From DAIOEK01 sp963708715 (GTDB lineage: Bacteria; Chloroflexota; Anaerolineae; Anaerolineales; Anaerolineaceae), in assembly GCA_963708715.1 (NCBI GenBank), contig CAVPSU010000002.1:434001-498000 (forward strand): a stretch of DNA of 64,000 nucleotides. Reading direction: 5' to 3'. The stretch's first letter is position 1. Each line of letters starts with the position of its first letter. The notes under the pieces are model-generated. The model searched no databases. It was not told the origin of the DNA and saw nothing but the letters and a program-made list of their open reading frames with translations. Of the stretch, positions 27,241 through 36,566 are shown piece after piece. A program made the translations under genes and the position numbers.

Positions 27241-27962
27241 CGGATACCTGAAAATAAGACTTCGTGCAGCTTTCCTTGAATTTCTGGAGGGAAACAGAGT
27301 GTAAGGACTGAATCTTGCCAGGTTCTCCAGGAAAGCTGCCAATCTTGTAATCCCAATGCGGTATGGCTTCTGCCCTGCAACTGTTGCCAACTGTTGGATT
27401 GGTGACCAACGGAGGATCTTTTGATCTCCACTCGCAAAGGGTCCGTCCCCAATCCACTTGCAAGGCATTTCAGGATACTTTCTTTTGCGCTCCAAATGAG
27501 GTTCAACTGTAGATTCGGGTTTCCGGATTCGCCTGACAGCACCCATGCCTTTTCCTGATCTGTAAAATAATCGCTGAGGAATGCTCCATCCCGGTTCGTA
27601 ACTTCTTCGATATCTATGCCTATGCGCATATAATCGGGAGCATAACAAACCGCTGCCAGACCGTGACTATGACTGATCGAGATCATTCCAGAGATTCGGC
27701 TACCATTTCGAGTTAGATATGGCGCGCCAGACGGCTCCCGCTCCACCGAATAAGATGACTTCCCACCGCCTGTTTCATTCAGCGTTGTATAGAGTTGCTT
27801 GACCGCGATCCTTCCCGCCAGCCATTCCCGCCGGCGTTTCTCAATTGTCAGACCATTAAGGGTTTGTATCTCATCGGGAGATAGATACCGACGAATGTCA
27901 ACATCCTGCCCATCCTGGAGGATGGCTGGAATGGATTCAACCATCCAAAAGATATCTCGCAT
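27237..27962 (-). CDS. Sfp-type 4'-phosphopantetheinyl transferase
   Basis: From ATG 27962 the protein has 241 residues. It has the two Sfp signatures: GIDIE at about 115-119 (Mg2+ ligands) and WSAKES at about 157-162. It transfers the phosphopantetheine arm of CoA to carrier-protein domains, presumably those of the megasynthase encoded just upstream. An earlier ATG at 28013 would add 17 residues encoded across a GC-rich hairpin; the internal ATG has AGGA at 8 bases and is preferred. The gene follows the synthase stop in one transcript. Confidence 0.9.
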   Translation of the reverse strand: MRDIFWMVESIPAILQDGQDVDIRRYLSPDEIQTLNGLTIEKRRREWLAGRIAVKQLYTTLNETGGGKSSYSVEREPSGAPYLTRNGSRISGMISISHSHGLAAVCYAPDYMRIGIDIEEVTNRDGAFLSDYFTDQEKAWVLSGESGNPNLQLNLIWSAKESILKCLASGLGTDPLRVEIKRSSVGHQSNSWQQLQGRSHTALGLQDWQLSWRTWQDSVLTLCFPPEIQGKLHEVLFSGIR

Positions 27963-27974
27963 ATTGGAATCCTG

Positions 27975-28004
27975 GTTGGGAGGGGGAGGGAATCCCCTCC
28001 CAAC
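27975..28004 (-). other. GC-rich intercistronic hairpin between megasynthase and PPTase genes
   Basis: Arms GTTGGGAGGGG and CCCCTCCCAAC pair perfectly over 11 bp around an 8-base loop, with no T tract. It lies between the synthase stop and the preferred PPTase start and may stabilise the upstream mRNA or lower PPTase translation. Confidence 0.65.
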
Positions 28005-28017
28005 TTCTATCATTTGG

Positions 28018-31000
28018 TTAGTTCAACAATACCTGGAGTGGTTCCACCAGAGATCGTTCGGCCGAATAAGGCAATGCTGCGGTCCGATAATTTTTCAACT
28101 CAAGATACACATTTCCAGCGGAATCAACCACTCTGGCGTCAAAGCTCAATTGGTCTTCCTGTTCATTTGGCCGTACTTCCGCGTAAATTTCTCCGCCTTG
28201 ATCATCCTGACGGAAGAGGGTCAGGCTTTCTATCGATTGGGGTAATGAAATGATCCCGGTCGACCCGGCTTCCCAGAGACCTGCCGTCTGGAAACATAGC
28301 TCCACCAGAATTGGTCTACTGATCGTTTGCTGATTCCCGTTGCTGATAGGTAGCAGGTTTGCCCGAAGCCTTCCAAGAACGACATCGCCGGATCGTTGTG
28401 CGCAATCCAACACCTGGAACGAAGGACCATGGAAATAGAGTTTATAGATGTCTTCTGAGCAAATAACCTCTTTTTCCAACCACGCGGGTGGTATTCCAGC
28501 CGTGTGCTGAATTGCCTTTTCTTCAGAAATCAGAACTTTTCCCGAAAAGTGGAGGACTTTTTCCGGTTTTCGGCTGCGAAATTCAAGCGTGGATTCCAGC
28601 TTCGCGTATACAACCAGGCCAGTCGATTCCCGCACGCAGCTTGCTTTCCAGGATACATGTCGGGGTTGATTTCGATAAAACTTGAATGGCGCATGGAAGT
28701 GGATATCTTCCAAAGAAGTGACATCGAACCTGCCATGTGAAACCGCGAGGACAGAAGCAATATGCTTTGCTGCCAATGCAAATCCTTCAATTCCAATGAC
28801 ACCTGGCAAAACCGGCACGCCATTCAATGCATGATCCCTCAAGAATGGATGGTCTTTTGGATCAAGGTCTGTTTCCAGGTGAATTTCACCATTATTATCA
28901 TACGCGGTCAGGTGGCTGAGCATCGTGTAGATCGGTGTGCCTTCCCGCAGAGCAGCATCGGACTTTTCAATGTTTACACCTGATCTTTCCATCCAATCTG
29001 ATTCCATTTGTCCGAGCGAACCAGCCAGAATTACCTCACCCGAGAATCCCGATTCCAACTCGCGACGGACCAGCGGAGCAGCCTGGGCAGGTGGGATCAT
29101 TTCAATTCCTGCCATTGACATCAGGGTTGGGATATTGCCCCTGCTTGCCATCCCAACTTCAGACCAGGCACCCCAATCGATGGAGATCCATTTTGTCTGG
29201 GGATATTCGGTTTGAAGATGAAGCATGTACTTATTGAGCGCATCGTTCGCAGCTGAGTAGTCTGCTTGCCCGCTATTACCAAATCTGCCTGCAACGGAAG
29301 AGAAAGTCATCACCCGACCAGGGATTTGGTTGCGTTGTTTCAACTCATTGAACATCAAGTGGAAACTATCCACCTTGGCGGCGATAACCTGTCTGAATTC
29401 GTCCACCGATTTGGTTTCCAATTTTCGGCTTTTATCCATACCTGCCGCGTGAATAAAGACATCAATTCGGGCGGATGCATGAAGGATCTCATCCAAAGTC
29501 CGTTTCACATCGACCGGCGACGTTACATCACAAATGTGATAGACCGCAAACCCACCCACGTTTCGCACCTGGTGAAGCAGATCTGTCATCCCTACCGCTC
29601 GTTGCAGGGATTTTATCTGCTGCTCCACAAGGACGGGAGTCGGTTTCTGCCCGGCTTTTGTTATGGATTCCATGATCTGTTTTCGGAGGGCGTCTGGATC
29701 TTCCTTTAGCAGAGCAATCCGCGGATCATTTGCATCCACCAATTGGGTACGACCAAGCAAGTGGAAAGTTCCCCTGGTCGCTTTCGCCAGATCCATAACG
29801 ATCGGTGCAACAATTCCCGCCGTTCCACCGGTTACGATAAAGGTGCTGCCTTGCTCCAATGGAGAGACTGTCCCCCCTAACTCGATTTCTTTAAGTGATA
29901 TACCAAAGCGTAATTGTCCATCCATGCCCACTTCAACAATTCCAGGATCAGACAAGGTTTCACCGATCAATCGTTCCGCCTGGGACTTCGCCGATGATTT
30001 GAGATCTAGGTCAACCACTTTTGTAAACAACTGATCTCGCTCCCTGCCCATCGCTTTAACGAAACCGGTTACCAATCCATCCAATGGGTGGTTGCACTCT
30101 CCGGCAAATCCGAAGAATCCTCCCATCCGGGTTGCTGCGATCAGATATTTCAATGAAGGCAACATCTTAAGCGCGTGGAAAAGAGGCTCGATGGATCTGG
30201 CAGAACTATCAATCGATTCCTGACTCAGATCAGAACTCAGAAAGTAAATACCATCGATCGCTTTTTCATTCTGGAGGCTCGTTAGTTTTTCCAGCGCCTG
30301 AGCGGGGGTGCATACTCTAACCGATACTTTAAGTTTGGTTAACTGTTTGTTCAGCGCTTCGGTCAATTTGTCAGGCGAAGCTATCACTACCACCTCAGAA
30401 TTTTGATCCAAGGTGAGAGAGGTCGGAAGGCAAAGATCCAATCGCGGACGCAGGACCGGAGCCGGAACACGCCGTGAGATTTGAGTTAGTAATGTCTGCT
30501 GATCTTCAGCCGAATCCGTTTGTGGGAAAGATGGAACTACGCTGGCTTCTATTTGAACCGCCTGTTGTGCGTCTAAACCATCCCGGACAAATGCAACGAC
30601 TTTTTGCAATGTGTTGTAGTCAGATAAACGCAGATCCTCACGACGGGGAATACCATAATGGGTCCGGATCGCCGCGAACAATTCTGCCTGCTTGACAGTG
30701 TCGATCCCAAGGTCTGCTTCCAGATCCAGTTCCATATCAAGCATCTCGGTGGGATAACCCGTCTTTTCGCTCACTGCGGATAGAACATACGCTTCAATCG
30801 CTTCGTCTTCACCGTTTGAGACACGAGCGATGACCTGTTGCGTTTCTGGAGCCAAAACAACAGACGGCTCCTGGCGCATTTCAATCACGGGTGACACCTC
30901 GGGTGATACCTGATCATTCATTGATACTGCATCACCCAATTGATTTGAGGTGACAAAACCGATCACTTTAGTCAACGTGTTGTACTCGGATAATCTCAGA

Positions 31001-34000
31001 TCTTCTCTGCGGGGAATTCCATAGTGGGTCCGGATGGTTGCGAATAACTCCGCTTGCTTCACGGTATCCACACCCAGATCCGCTTCCAGATCCAGCTCGA
31101 GGTCAAGCATCTCTACTGGATAACCAGTCTTTTCGCTCACAACGGAGAGGACATAGTTTTTCACTTCTTCGTCATCTATTCCTGTGGTTCCGGTTTGAAC
31201 AGATGAAGTCTGTGTTGCAACGGTTGGGATTTCCGTTTGAGTACTAACTGGAACAATTTCTTCCATTCTCTGAATGTTATTCGAAGGCGCTTCAGTCGTC
31301 CATGTGGCAGGGAGTTCCCCGTACTGCCAATTGGTGACTGACGGGTTATGCTGTGGCACTCCCTGGTTTCGAACGCGCAGTGTTCGTTGGACAACTTCCA
31401 GTTCAGTAGAGTTATAGCCGGTTACTTTATCCAACCAACTTTGATAGCGGTCTTTCTGTATCCTGATTCCCTCACCTGGTGTTTTGCGATATAAAGTCAT
31501 CGCGATCTGCGAGCCGAAACCTGCGCCCAAACGTAACGCGTACTCAATGGGATATTTACCACCCTTGGATAGGTTCAAGTTACCCAATTCCGGGTCTGGT
31601 TCAAAGCCATCCTGAATATGAGCGATGGGAGGAACCATACCAAGTTCGAGCGATTTGACGGCAATCACGTCTTCTATACCAACGCCCATCGCATGACCGG
31701 TGAAGCCTTTTGTATTCGCTATTACGACCTGATCTGCATTCTGGTGGAATGTGTTCCGCAGTGCATGGATCTCTGCAGAAGCACTGCCGCCTCTCGCAGG
31801 CGTGTATGTTTCGTGGGAGATGAAAACCATTTTTCCGGCAGCTTCTCTACGATCCATTCCGAACCGCTCTTCCGCTACCCGAACTAGCCGATTCATCACA
31901 TCGCTTACATGGGAAATGTCCAGCCGGGTGCCGTGGAAAGCACTGTTGGCAATTTGTGAAGATATAATTTCGCAGATTGCCCGGACGCCCCGCTCACGAG
32001 CTGCGTCTTCACTTTCAATCACAAGAGCTGCAGCGCCCATTCCCATAATCATCCCATTACGACGACGATCAAAGGGGATCGCAGCCATGCGAACATTTCC
32101 TTCGGTAGTGGCTGCTCCGCTGGCGAATAGACTTGTTCCGATCCATGGCACCAGATTCGGGTTTGTAACATCATCACCAGCAATAACAATCATTCGTCGG
32201 CATCTACCAGAGCGGATCAGATCTTCCGCGATGGCTACCCCATGCGTGGTTGTGGCACAGGCTGCATTTACATGGGTGACTGGTCCCCGCGCGCCGATGT
32301 ATTCAGCGAACTGGGAATGCCCCATGGATAAAATTCGGAAAATGTAGCGCCGGTCGAAGTGATAATCGAGTTGGTTTAAAGAGTCTTCCAAAACCAGTCG
32401 ACGACGATCCAGATCATTTATTAACTCGGTCTGCCCAGATGGGTTTAATTGCAGGATCAGATCCCGGATGGATTTCACTTCTTCCAATTGCTTTGACAAG
32501 GTTTGGTGAGTTGTATATTGGTTTGACTCTTCTATAATTCGATTCAAGCCTGGAAAAGCTGAACAAAAGACAATGCCTGTTTCATCCTGAAGCGATTCGG
32601 GTAATTTAAGTCGATCCGGTAAAAGAGTACCTTTACTGGTTTTCCGGTAATTCATGACCAACGGAATCCCGGCATCTTTCAACGCATCGATCCCCGCTGC
32701 GATAGCGAGTTGGGTTGAAATATCCAGCGAATCCACCCGTTCGGCTGGAACTCCGAAATCACGAACCAGATCAAAATCACCACGTTGACCGCTCAGCTTC
32801 AGGGTTTGGTCAAGATCGGTGATCTCCTCCATAACCGCACCGGCATCGCTCTTAACGAGACGGGTCACTCTCTTATCCAGGATCCCTTCGCGAACGTCGG
32901 TATCCAACGCTTCGATCATCATCTCACCATTCATGAGACGCTGAATATTCTGATCGTCAAATACTTTGTTGCCCCTACCTGGTAAACCCAACCCCGCGCC
33001 GGTTACCACGACCGATCCAGTCATGGTTGCTACTGGTTTGATGTTTGAAAGGGGAGTGGAAGATGCGACCACAGGTTGAGTAGCAACAATTGGATGCTCC
33101 AATTCGGCGGCACCCACTCCTGCCGCGTATAAACCACACAAGGCTTCATTGAAACTTGCTTTTCCACCTTTTCGCGGATGATTAGTCGCCAGGATGGTAA
33201 CATCTGATCGGTCTTTTAAATTATCGGTAGCCAGAGCATTCAGCACCCGTTTCGGTCCGACTTCCACAAATATACGGACGCCCATCGAGTACAAGGTTTG
33301 CATACTCTTCACCATCTGAACCGGAGAAGCGACCTGAGCACCCAGGATGGATACGATTTCCGCTTTTGAAGTTGGATACAATTCGCCTGTTACATTGGCG
33401 ATGATCGGTAGTTGCGGTGTTTGGACGTCCATGCGCTCGATCACCTGCATCATCGGTCCACTGGCCGGCGCCACGATCTGAGTGTGGAAAGCATGTGAGA
33501 CCGGGATCTTGACAGCCTGGAAACCGGCTTCCTGGAAGGCGATTAATGCCTGATCCACCGCGGCAGTCGCTCCACCGATCACCGATTGAACTGGACTATT
33601 GATATTAGCGAGGACGACATACCCATCGATGGTCTGAAGGATAGTTTCCACTTTATCCAATGGCGCAGAAACGGCAGCCATACAGCCGTTGTCAGCCATA
33701 CTGACTTTCGCCATTTCTCTACCCCGAACGCTGACAACCTGGAGCGCCTCTGAAAAAGTAAGCACTCCTGCAGCAACCAGCGCGGCATATTCGCCCAGGC
33801 TATGACCTATCACAACATCCGGATTGATCCCATATTTTTGTAATACCCGTAATAAGGCTACGTTGGCGGTCAACATAGCTGGCTGAGTGATGGTCGTATC
33901 CTTCAGGTTCTTTTCCGCCTGAGCGATTGATTCATCATCACCATCCACATAGATGTAGCTTGTCAATGGTTTCCCGAATATGGGTGTCATTACCCGGTCC

Positions 34001-36294
34001 GCTTCAGCAAACGTCTCGACAACCACAGGTTCCGTTTCATGCAGATCTTTCAACATGTTGACATATTGTGATCCCTGACCCGGGAACATAAAAGCTACCT
34101 TGGCGTGTTTACCACTTCCCCTGAAGACGCCCTGACCCTGGAGCGCAGGCCAGACACCCGGCTTTTCGTTCGCAAATGCGGCTGAAACTTTCTCCAACTT
34201 CTTGAGTAGTTCAACCGAATCAGCATAGTCAATCGCCAAACGTTCCATTTTCGCCAGAGCTTGTGGGGACGGACAAACGCTTTCAGGGAGTTGGCCAATT
34301 TTTACATTCGTCAGAGTCTGTTCAACCTGGCTGGCAAGCTCTCTAACCGAATCGGCAGATAAGAACATTAATCCCTGGTATGGTTTCAGCTTTTCCTGTG
34401 CTTCGGTTATGTTTTGAGCAATTGGTGTGGCTGCTTCCAATTTCACATCCGGTACGGTACTCGATGAGATTTTCGAAGGGAGACCATCGTTATTCGAAGA
34501 TAAGGCTTCTGTAACGAATCCGACCACTTTAGTTAGCGTGTTATAGTCCGTTAGCCGTAAGTCTTCCTTTCGGGGGATCCCATAATTTGTTCGGATCATT
34601 GCGAATAATTCCGCTTGCTTGACAGTATCAATTCCCAGGTCTGCTTCCAGATCCAAATCCATATCCAGCATTTCGGATGGATAGCCTGTCTTTTCCGAGA
34701 CGGCTTTCAGGACATACGCCTGAATTTCTTCGAGTTTGGCGGAAGACATGACCACGGATTCAGTTTCCTGAGGAACAGGACGGACTATTTCCGTAGTGAT
34801 TGTGGTGGTTTCGATGGGCAAGGTTGTTCTCTCTGCTATCGTGCTGGATGGGTAACTGGATTTTTCTCCCTGGAGAATTCCAGGCAGGTATTCTTCGATA
34901 ACCATATGGAAATTAGTTCCGCCAAAACCAAACGAACTAACACCGGCACGACGAGTCTCACCAGGTTTAATTTCCCAGGGAATCGCTGTCGTGTTTACCC
35001 GAAAAGGCAGTTGGTCGAAATTAATTGCGGGGTTTGGTCTCTCAAAATTCGCTGAAGGTGGTAATGTCTTATGGTGTAACCCTAAAACTACCTTCAAAAC
35101 ACCAGCCGCCCCCGCGGCGCTTTTTAGATGTCCAATATTGGATTTGACAGAACCGATGGCAACCGACCCGATCGGCAGCCCCAGATTGCCCAGTAATGAA
35201 TTCATACTGCCAACCTCTGCCACATCGCCAACTCTGGTTGAGGTACCATGACCTTCGATCAAAGAGACCGATTCCGGAGCTAATCCAGAATCTTTCCAGG
35301 CACGCTCGAGAGCACGTTGCTGACCTAAGGGATTTGGCGCGGTTATTCCTTTGCCTTTCCCATCGCTGCTGCCACCTACGCCCCTGATCACCGCATAAAC
35401 CGTATCACCCTGCGCCTCGGCATCCTCTAATCGTTTCAGAAGGAAGATGACAGCACCTTCACCCATCACGAATCCATTGGCGCCATCAGCATATGGTCGG
35501 GATCCATCCGGGCTCAACGCACCGATCTTACTGAATTTCACGAAGGATTCTGGCCCCATATTACGGTCGACTCCACCGGTTATTGCCGCATCGAATTTAT
35601 GATTCAGCAATCCTTCCATCGCTGTTTCCATGGCGGCCAATGAAGATGCACAGGCGGCGTCGGTAACAAAATTAGGGCCGGAAAAATTAAACACATTGGC
35701 TACCCGTCCGGCAATAATATTGGATAATTCCCCGGGCATGGTATCTTCTGTAATATCAGGTATTTTTGATTGAATATTGGACCTCATCCCATCACTCAGT
35801 GCAGCCCGAACAGAGGCAGGAAGTGATTGGAATTCTGCAACTGATTCCAACGCACCAATATATTCGGGAGCGCAGATCCGTAATGTGGATCGATAATGAC
35901 TCTCCCCAGCATTCGCATTACCCAGAATTACTGCAACCCGCTCCGGATTCAGAGGACGCTGTGGATAGCCGTAATCTTGAAGCGCCTGCAAACAAGCCGC
36001 GATAGCCCATTGTTGGGCTTCGTCCATGACTGCCAGAACTTTAGGCGGGATGGCAATGTGAGCTTGAAATGGGTCAAATTGGTAGCCTTGCACCCAGGCG
36101 CCAATTTTGCTATAGGTCTTATCCGGTGCTTTGGGATCTGGGTTGAAGTAATAATCCACGTTCCAGCGATTGCCAGGAACTTCGCGAATGGAATCTTTTT
36201 TATGCAATATATTCTCCCAAAATGCATTCACGTTGAATGCATCCGGCAAAATAGCCCCCATACCTACAATTGCGATTGCTTTAATTTGTGACAT
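28018..36294 (-). CDS. PUFA-synthase-like iterative megasynthase, KS-ACP-AT-KS-ACP-ACP-KR-DH
   Basis: This 2758-residue protein has these domains: KS1 (1-470; C215 in DAACASS, H349 in EGHGTST, H389 in SNIGHL), ACP1 (about 520-600), AT (about 730-1060; S832 in GHSLGE, H937 in SHAFH), KS2 (about 1093-1605; C1346, H1494, H1534), ACP2 (about 1708-1785), ACP3 (about 1830-1905), KR (about 1950-2430; VTGGTAG at 2154, Y2346) and a hotdog DH (about 2455-2750; H2488 in HxxxGxxxxP). All three ACPs read G[IV]DTVKQ, with Thr (T557, T1744, T1866) where Ser carries phosphopantetheine. There is no cis enoyl reductase or thioesterase; PfaD and a PPTase are neighbours. KS-first iterative layout and PfaD pairing indicate the PUFA/hgl-type group. 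Product is unknown: a long-chain saturated, hydroxylated or polyene acyl chain are all possible. GAGGAG precedes the ATG. Confidence 0.93.
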   Translation of the reverse strand: MSQIKAIAIVGMGAILPDAFNVNAFWENILHKKDSIREVPGNRWNVDYYFNPDPKAPDKTYSKIGAWVQGYQFDPFQAHIAIPPKVLAVMDEAQQWAIAACLQALQDYGYPQRPLNPERVAVILGNANAGESHYRSTLRICAPEYIGALESVAEFQSLPASVRAALSDGMRSNIQSKIPDITEDTMPGELSNIIAGRVANVFNFSGPNFVTDAACASSLAAMETAMEGLLNHKFDAAITGGVDRNMGPESFVKFSKIGALSPDGSRPYADGANGFVMGEGAVIFLLKRLEDAEAQGDTVYAVIRGVGGSSDGKGKGITAPNPLGQQRALERAWKDSGLAPESVSLIEGHGTSTRVGDVAEVGSMNSLLGNLGLPIGSVAIGSVKSNIGHLKSAAGAAGVLKVVLGLHHKTLPPSANFERPNPAINFDQLPFRVNTTAIPWEIKPGETRRAGVSSFGFGGTNFHMVIEEYLPGILQGEKSSYPSSTIAERTTLPIETTTITTEIVRPVPQETESVVMSSAKLEEIQAYVLKAVSEKTGYPSEMLDMDLDLEADLGIDTVKQAELFAMIRTNYGIPRKEDLRLTDYNTLTKVVGFVTEALSSNNDGLPSKISSSTVPDVKLEAATPIAQNITEAQEKLKPYQGLMFLSADSVRELASQVEQTLTNVKIGQLPESVCPSPQALAKMERLAIDYADSVELLKKLEKVSAAFANEKPGVWPALQGQGVFRGSGKHAKVAFMFPGQGSQYVNMLKDLHETEPVVVETFAEADRVMTPIFGKPLTSYIYVDGDDESIAQAEKNLKDTTITQPAMLTANVALLRVLQKYGINPDVVIGHSLGEYAALVAAGVLTFSEALQVVSVRGREMAKVSMADNGCMAAVSAPLDKVETILQTIDGYVVLANINSPVQSVIGGATAAVDQALIAFQEAGFQAVKIPVSHAFHTQIVAPASGPMMQVIERMDVQTPQLPIIANVTGELYPTSKAEIVSILGAQVASPVQMVKSMQTLYSMGVRIFVEVGPKRVLNALATDNLKDRSDVTILATNHPRKGGKASFNEALCGLYAAGVGAAELEHPIVATQPVVASSTPLSNIKPVATMTGSVVVTGAGLGLPGRGNKVFDDQNIQRLMNGEMMIEALDTDVREGILDKRVTRLVKSDAGAVMEEITDLDQTLKLSGQRGDFDLVRDFGVPAERVDSLDISTQLAIAAGIDALKDAGIPLVMNYRKTSKGTLLPDRLKLPESLQDETGIVFCSAFPGLNRIIEESNQYTTHQTLSKQLEEVKSIRDLILQLNPSGQTELINDLDRRRLVLEDSLNQLDYHFDRRYIFRILSMGHSQFAEYIGARGPVTHVNAACATTTHGVAIAEDLIRSGRCRRMIVIAGDDVTNPNLVPWIGTSLFASGAATTEGNVRMAAIPFDRRRNGMIMGMGAAALVIESEDAARERGVRAICEIISSQIANSAFHGTRLDISHVSDVMNRLVRVAEERFGMDRREAAGKMVFISHETYTPARGGSASAEIHALRNTFHQNADQVVIANTKGFTGHAMGVGIEDVIAVKSLELGMVPPIAHIQDGFEPDPELGNLNLSKGGKYPIEYALRLGAGFGSQIAMTLYRKTPGEGIRIQKDRYQSWLDKVTGYNSTELEVVQRTLRVRNQGVPQHNPSVTNWQYGELPATWTTEAPSNNIQRMEEIVPVSTQTEIPTVATQTSSVQTGTTGIDDEEVKNYVLSVVSEKTGYPVEMLDLELDLEADLGVDTVKQAELFATIRTHYGIPRREDLRLSEYNTLTKVIGFVTSNQLGDAVSMNDQVSPEVSPVIEMRQEPSVVLAPETQQVIARVSNGEDEAIEAYVLSAVSEKTGYPTEMLDMELDLEADLGIDTVKQAELFAAIRTHYGIPRREDLRLSDYNTLQKVVAFVRDGLDAQQAVQIEASVVPSFPQTDSAEDQQTLLTQISRRVPAPVLRPRLDLCLPTSLTLDQNSEVVVIASPDKLTEALNKQLTKLKVSVRVCTPAQALEKLTSLQNEKAIDGIYFLSSDLSQESIDSSARSIEPLFHALKMLPSLKYLIAATRMGGFFGFAGECNHPLDGLVTGFVKAMGRERDQLFTKVVDLDLKSSAKSQAERLIGETLSDPGIVEVGMDGQLRFGISLKEIELGGTVSPLEQGSTFIVTGGTAGIVAPIVMDLAKATRGTFHLLGRTQLVDANDPRIALLKEDPDALRKQIMESITKAGQKPTPVLVEQQIKSLQRAVGMTDLLHQVRNVGGFAVYHICDVTSPVDVKRTLDEILHASARIDVFIHAAGMDKSRKLETKSVDEFRQVIAAKVDSFHLMFNELKQRNQIPGRVMTFSSVAGRFGNSGQADYSAANDALNKYMLHLQTEYPQTKWISIDWGAWSEVGMASRGNIPTLMSMAGIEMIPPAQAAPLVRRELESGFSGEVILAGSLGQMESDWMERSGVNIEKSDAALREGTPIYTMLSHLTAYDNNGEIHLETDLDPKDHPFLRDHALNGVPVLPGVIGIEGFALAAKHIASVLAVSHGRFDVTSLEDIHFHAPFKFYRNQPRHVSWKASCVRESTGLVVYAKLESTLEFRSRKPEKVLHFSGKVLISEEKAIQHTAGIPPAWLEKEVICSEDIYKLYFHGPSFQVLDCAQRSGDVVLGRLRANLLPISNGNQQTISRPILVELCFQTAGLWEAGSTGIISLPQSIESLTLFRQDDQGGEIYAEVRPNEQEDQLSFDARVVDSAGNVYLELKNYRTAALPYSAERSLVEPLQVLLN

Positions 36295-36420
36295 GTCGTC
36301 TCCTCATTGCGTTTTGTTGACAGGAAGGGCTCTCGGGTTTCGATAGGCAACATGAAACTCCACCTGGCTTAACAGGTGTTCTCAGGAGCCTTGATTACGC
36401 TTGGTTGAGAGCACTACCCG
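36295..36420 (-). promoter_or_regulatory. structured 5' leader of the megasynthase gene (candidate)
   Basis: Read on the minus strand, short helices can form a three-way junction. P1 is 36386-36392 with 36325-36332, one bulge. P2 is 36373-36378 with 36361-36366 (CACCTG/CAGGTG). P3 is 36354-36358 with 36337-36341 (GTTTC/GAAAC). The P3 loop TGTTG (36348-36352) can pair with CAACA (36315-36319), about 11 bases before the ribosome-binding site. A competing 9-bp helix pairs 36406-36414 with 36376-36384. No known riboswitch was recognised. Confidence 0.4.
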
Positions 36421-36542
36421 TCAGGGTATGAGATGCAGTGAAGCACTGCAGATAATTTCGAGTGTGGCACCATCATTTTATGGAATGGTGTCTTTGTCAG
36501 GAAAACACCCACCTGCGCTGTAAGTTACGCAAAAGGAGTAGA

Positions 36543-36566
36543 ATGAACGAGCAGAAGAATAAATAA
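36543..36566 (+). CDS. seven-codon leader ORF before the rhodanese gene
   Basis: AAAAGGAG precedes an ATG encoding MNEQKNK; its TAA overlaps the rhodanese ATG as TAATG. The rhodanese start itself has no good ribosome-binding site, so translation may be coupled through this leader. It could also be chance. Confidence 0.3.
   Translation: MNEQKNK

Noticed and set aside
31176..31394. small ORFs on either strand inside the megasynthase gene
   Set aside because: They are shadows of the 2758-codon frame, whose domains account for the whole region.
30640..34720. near-identical DNA blocks at the three ACP regions as mobile or direct repeats
   Set aside because: They are the coding sequence of three homologous carrier domains and are explained by internal domain duplication.
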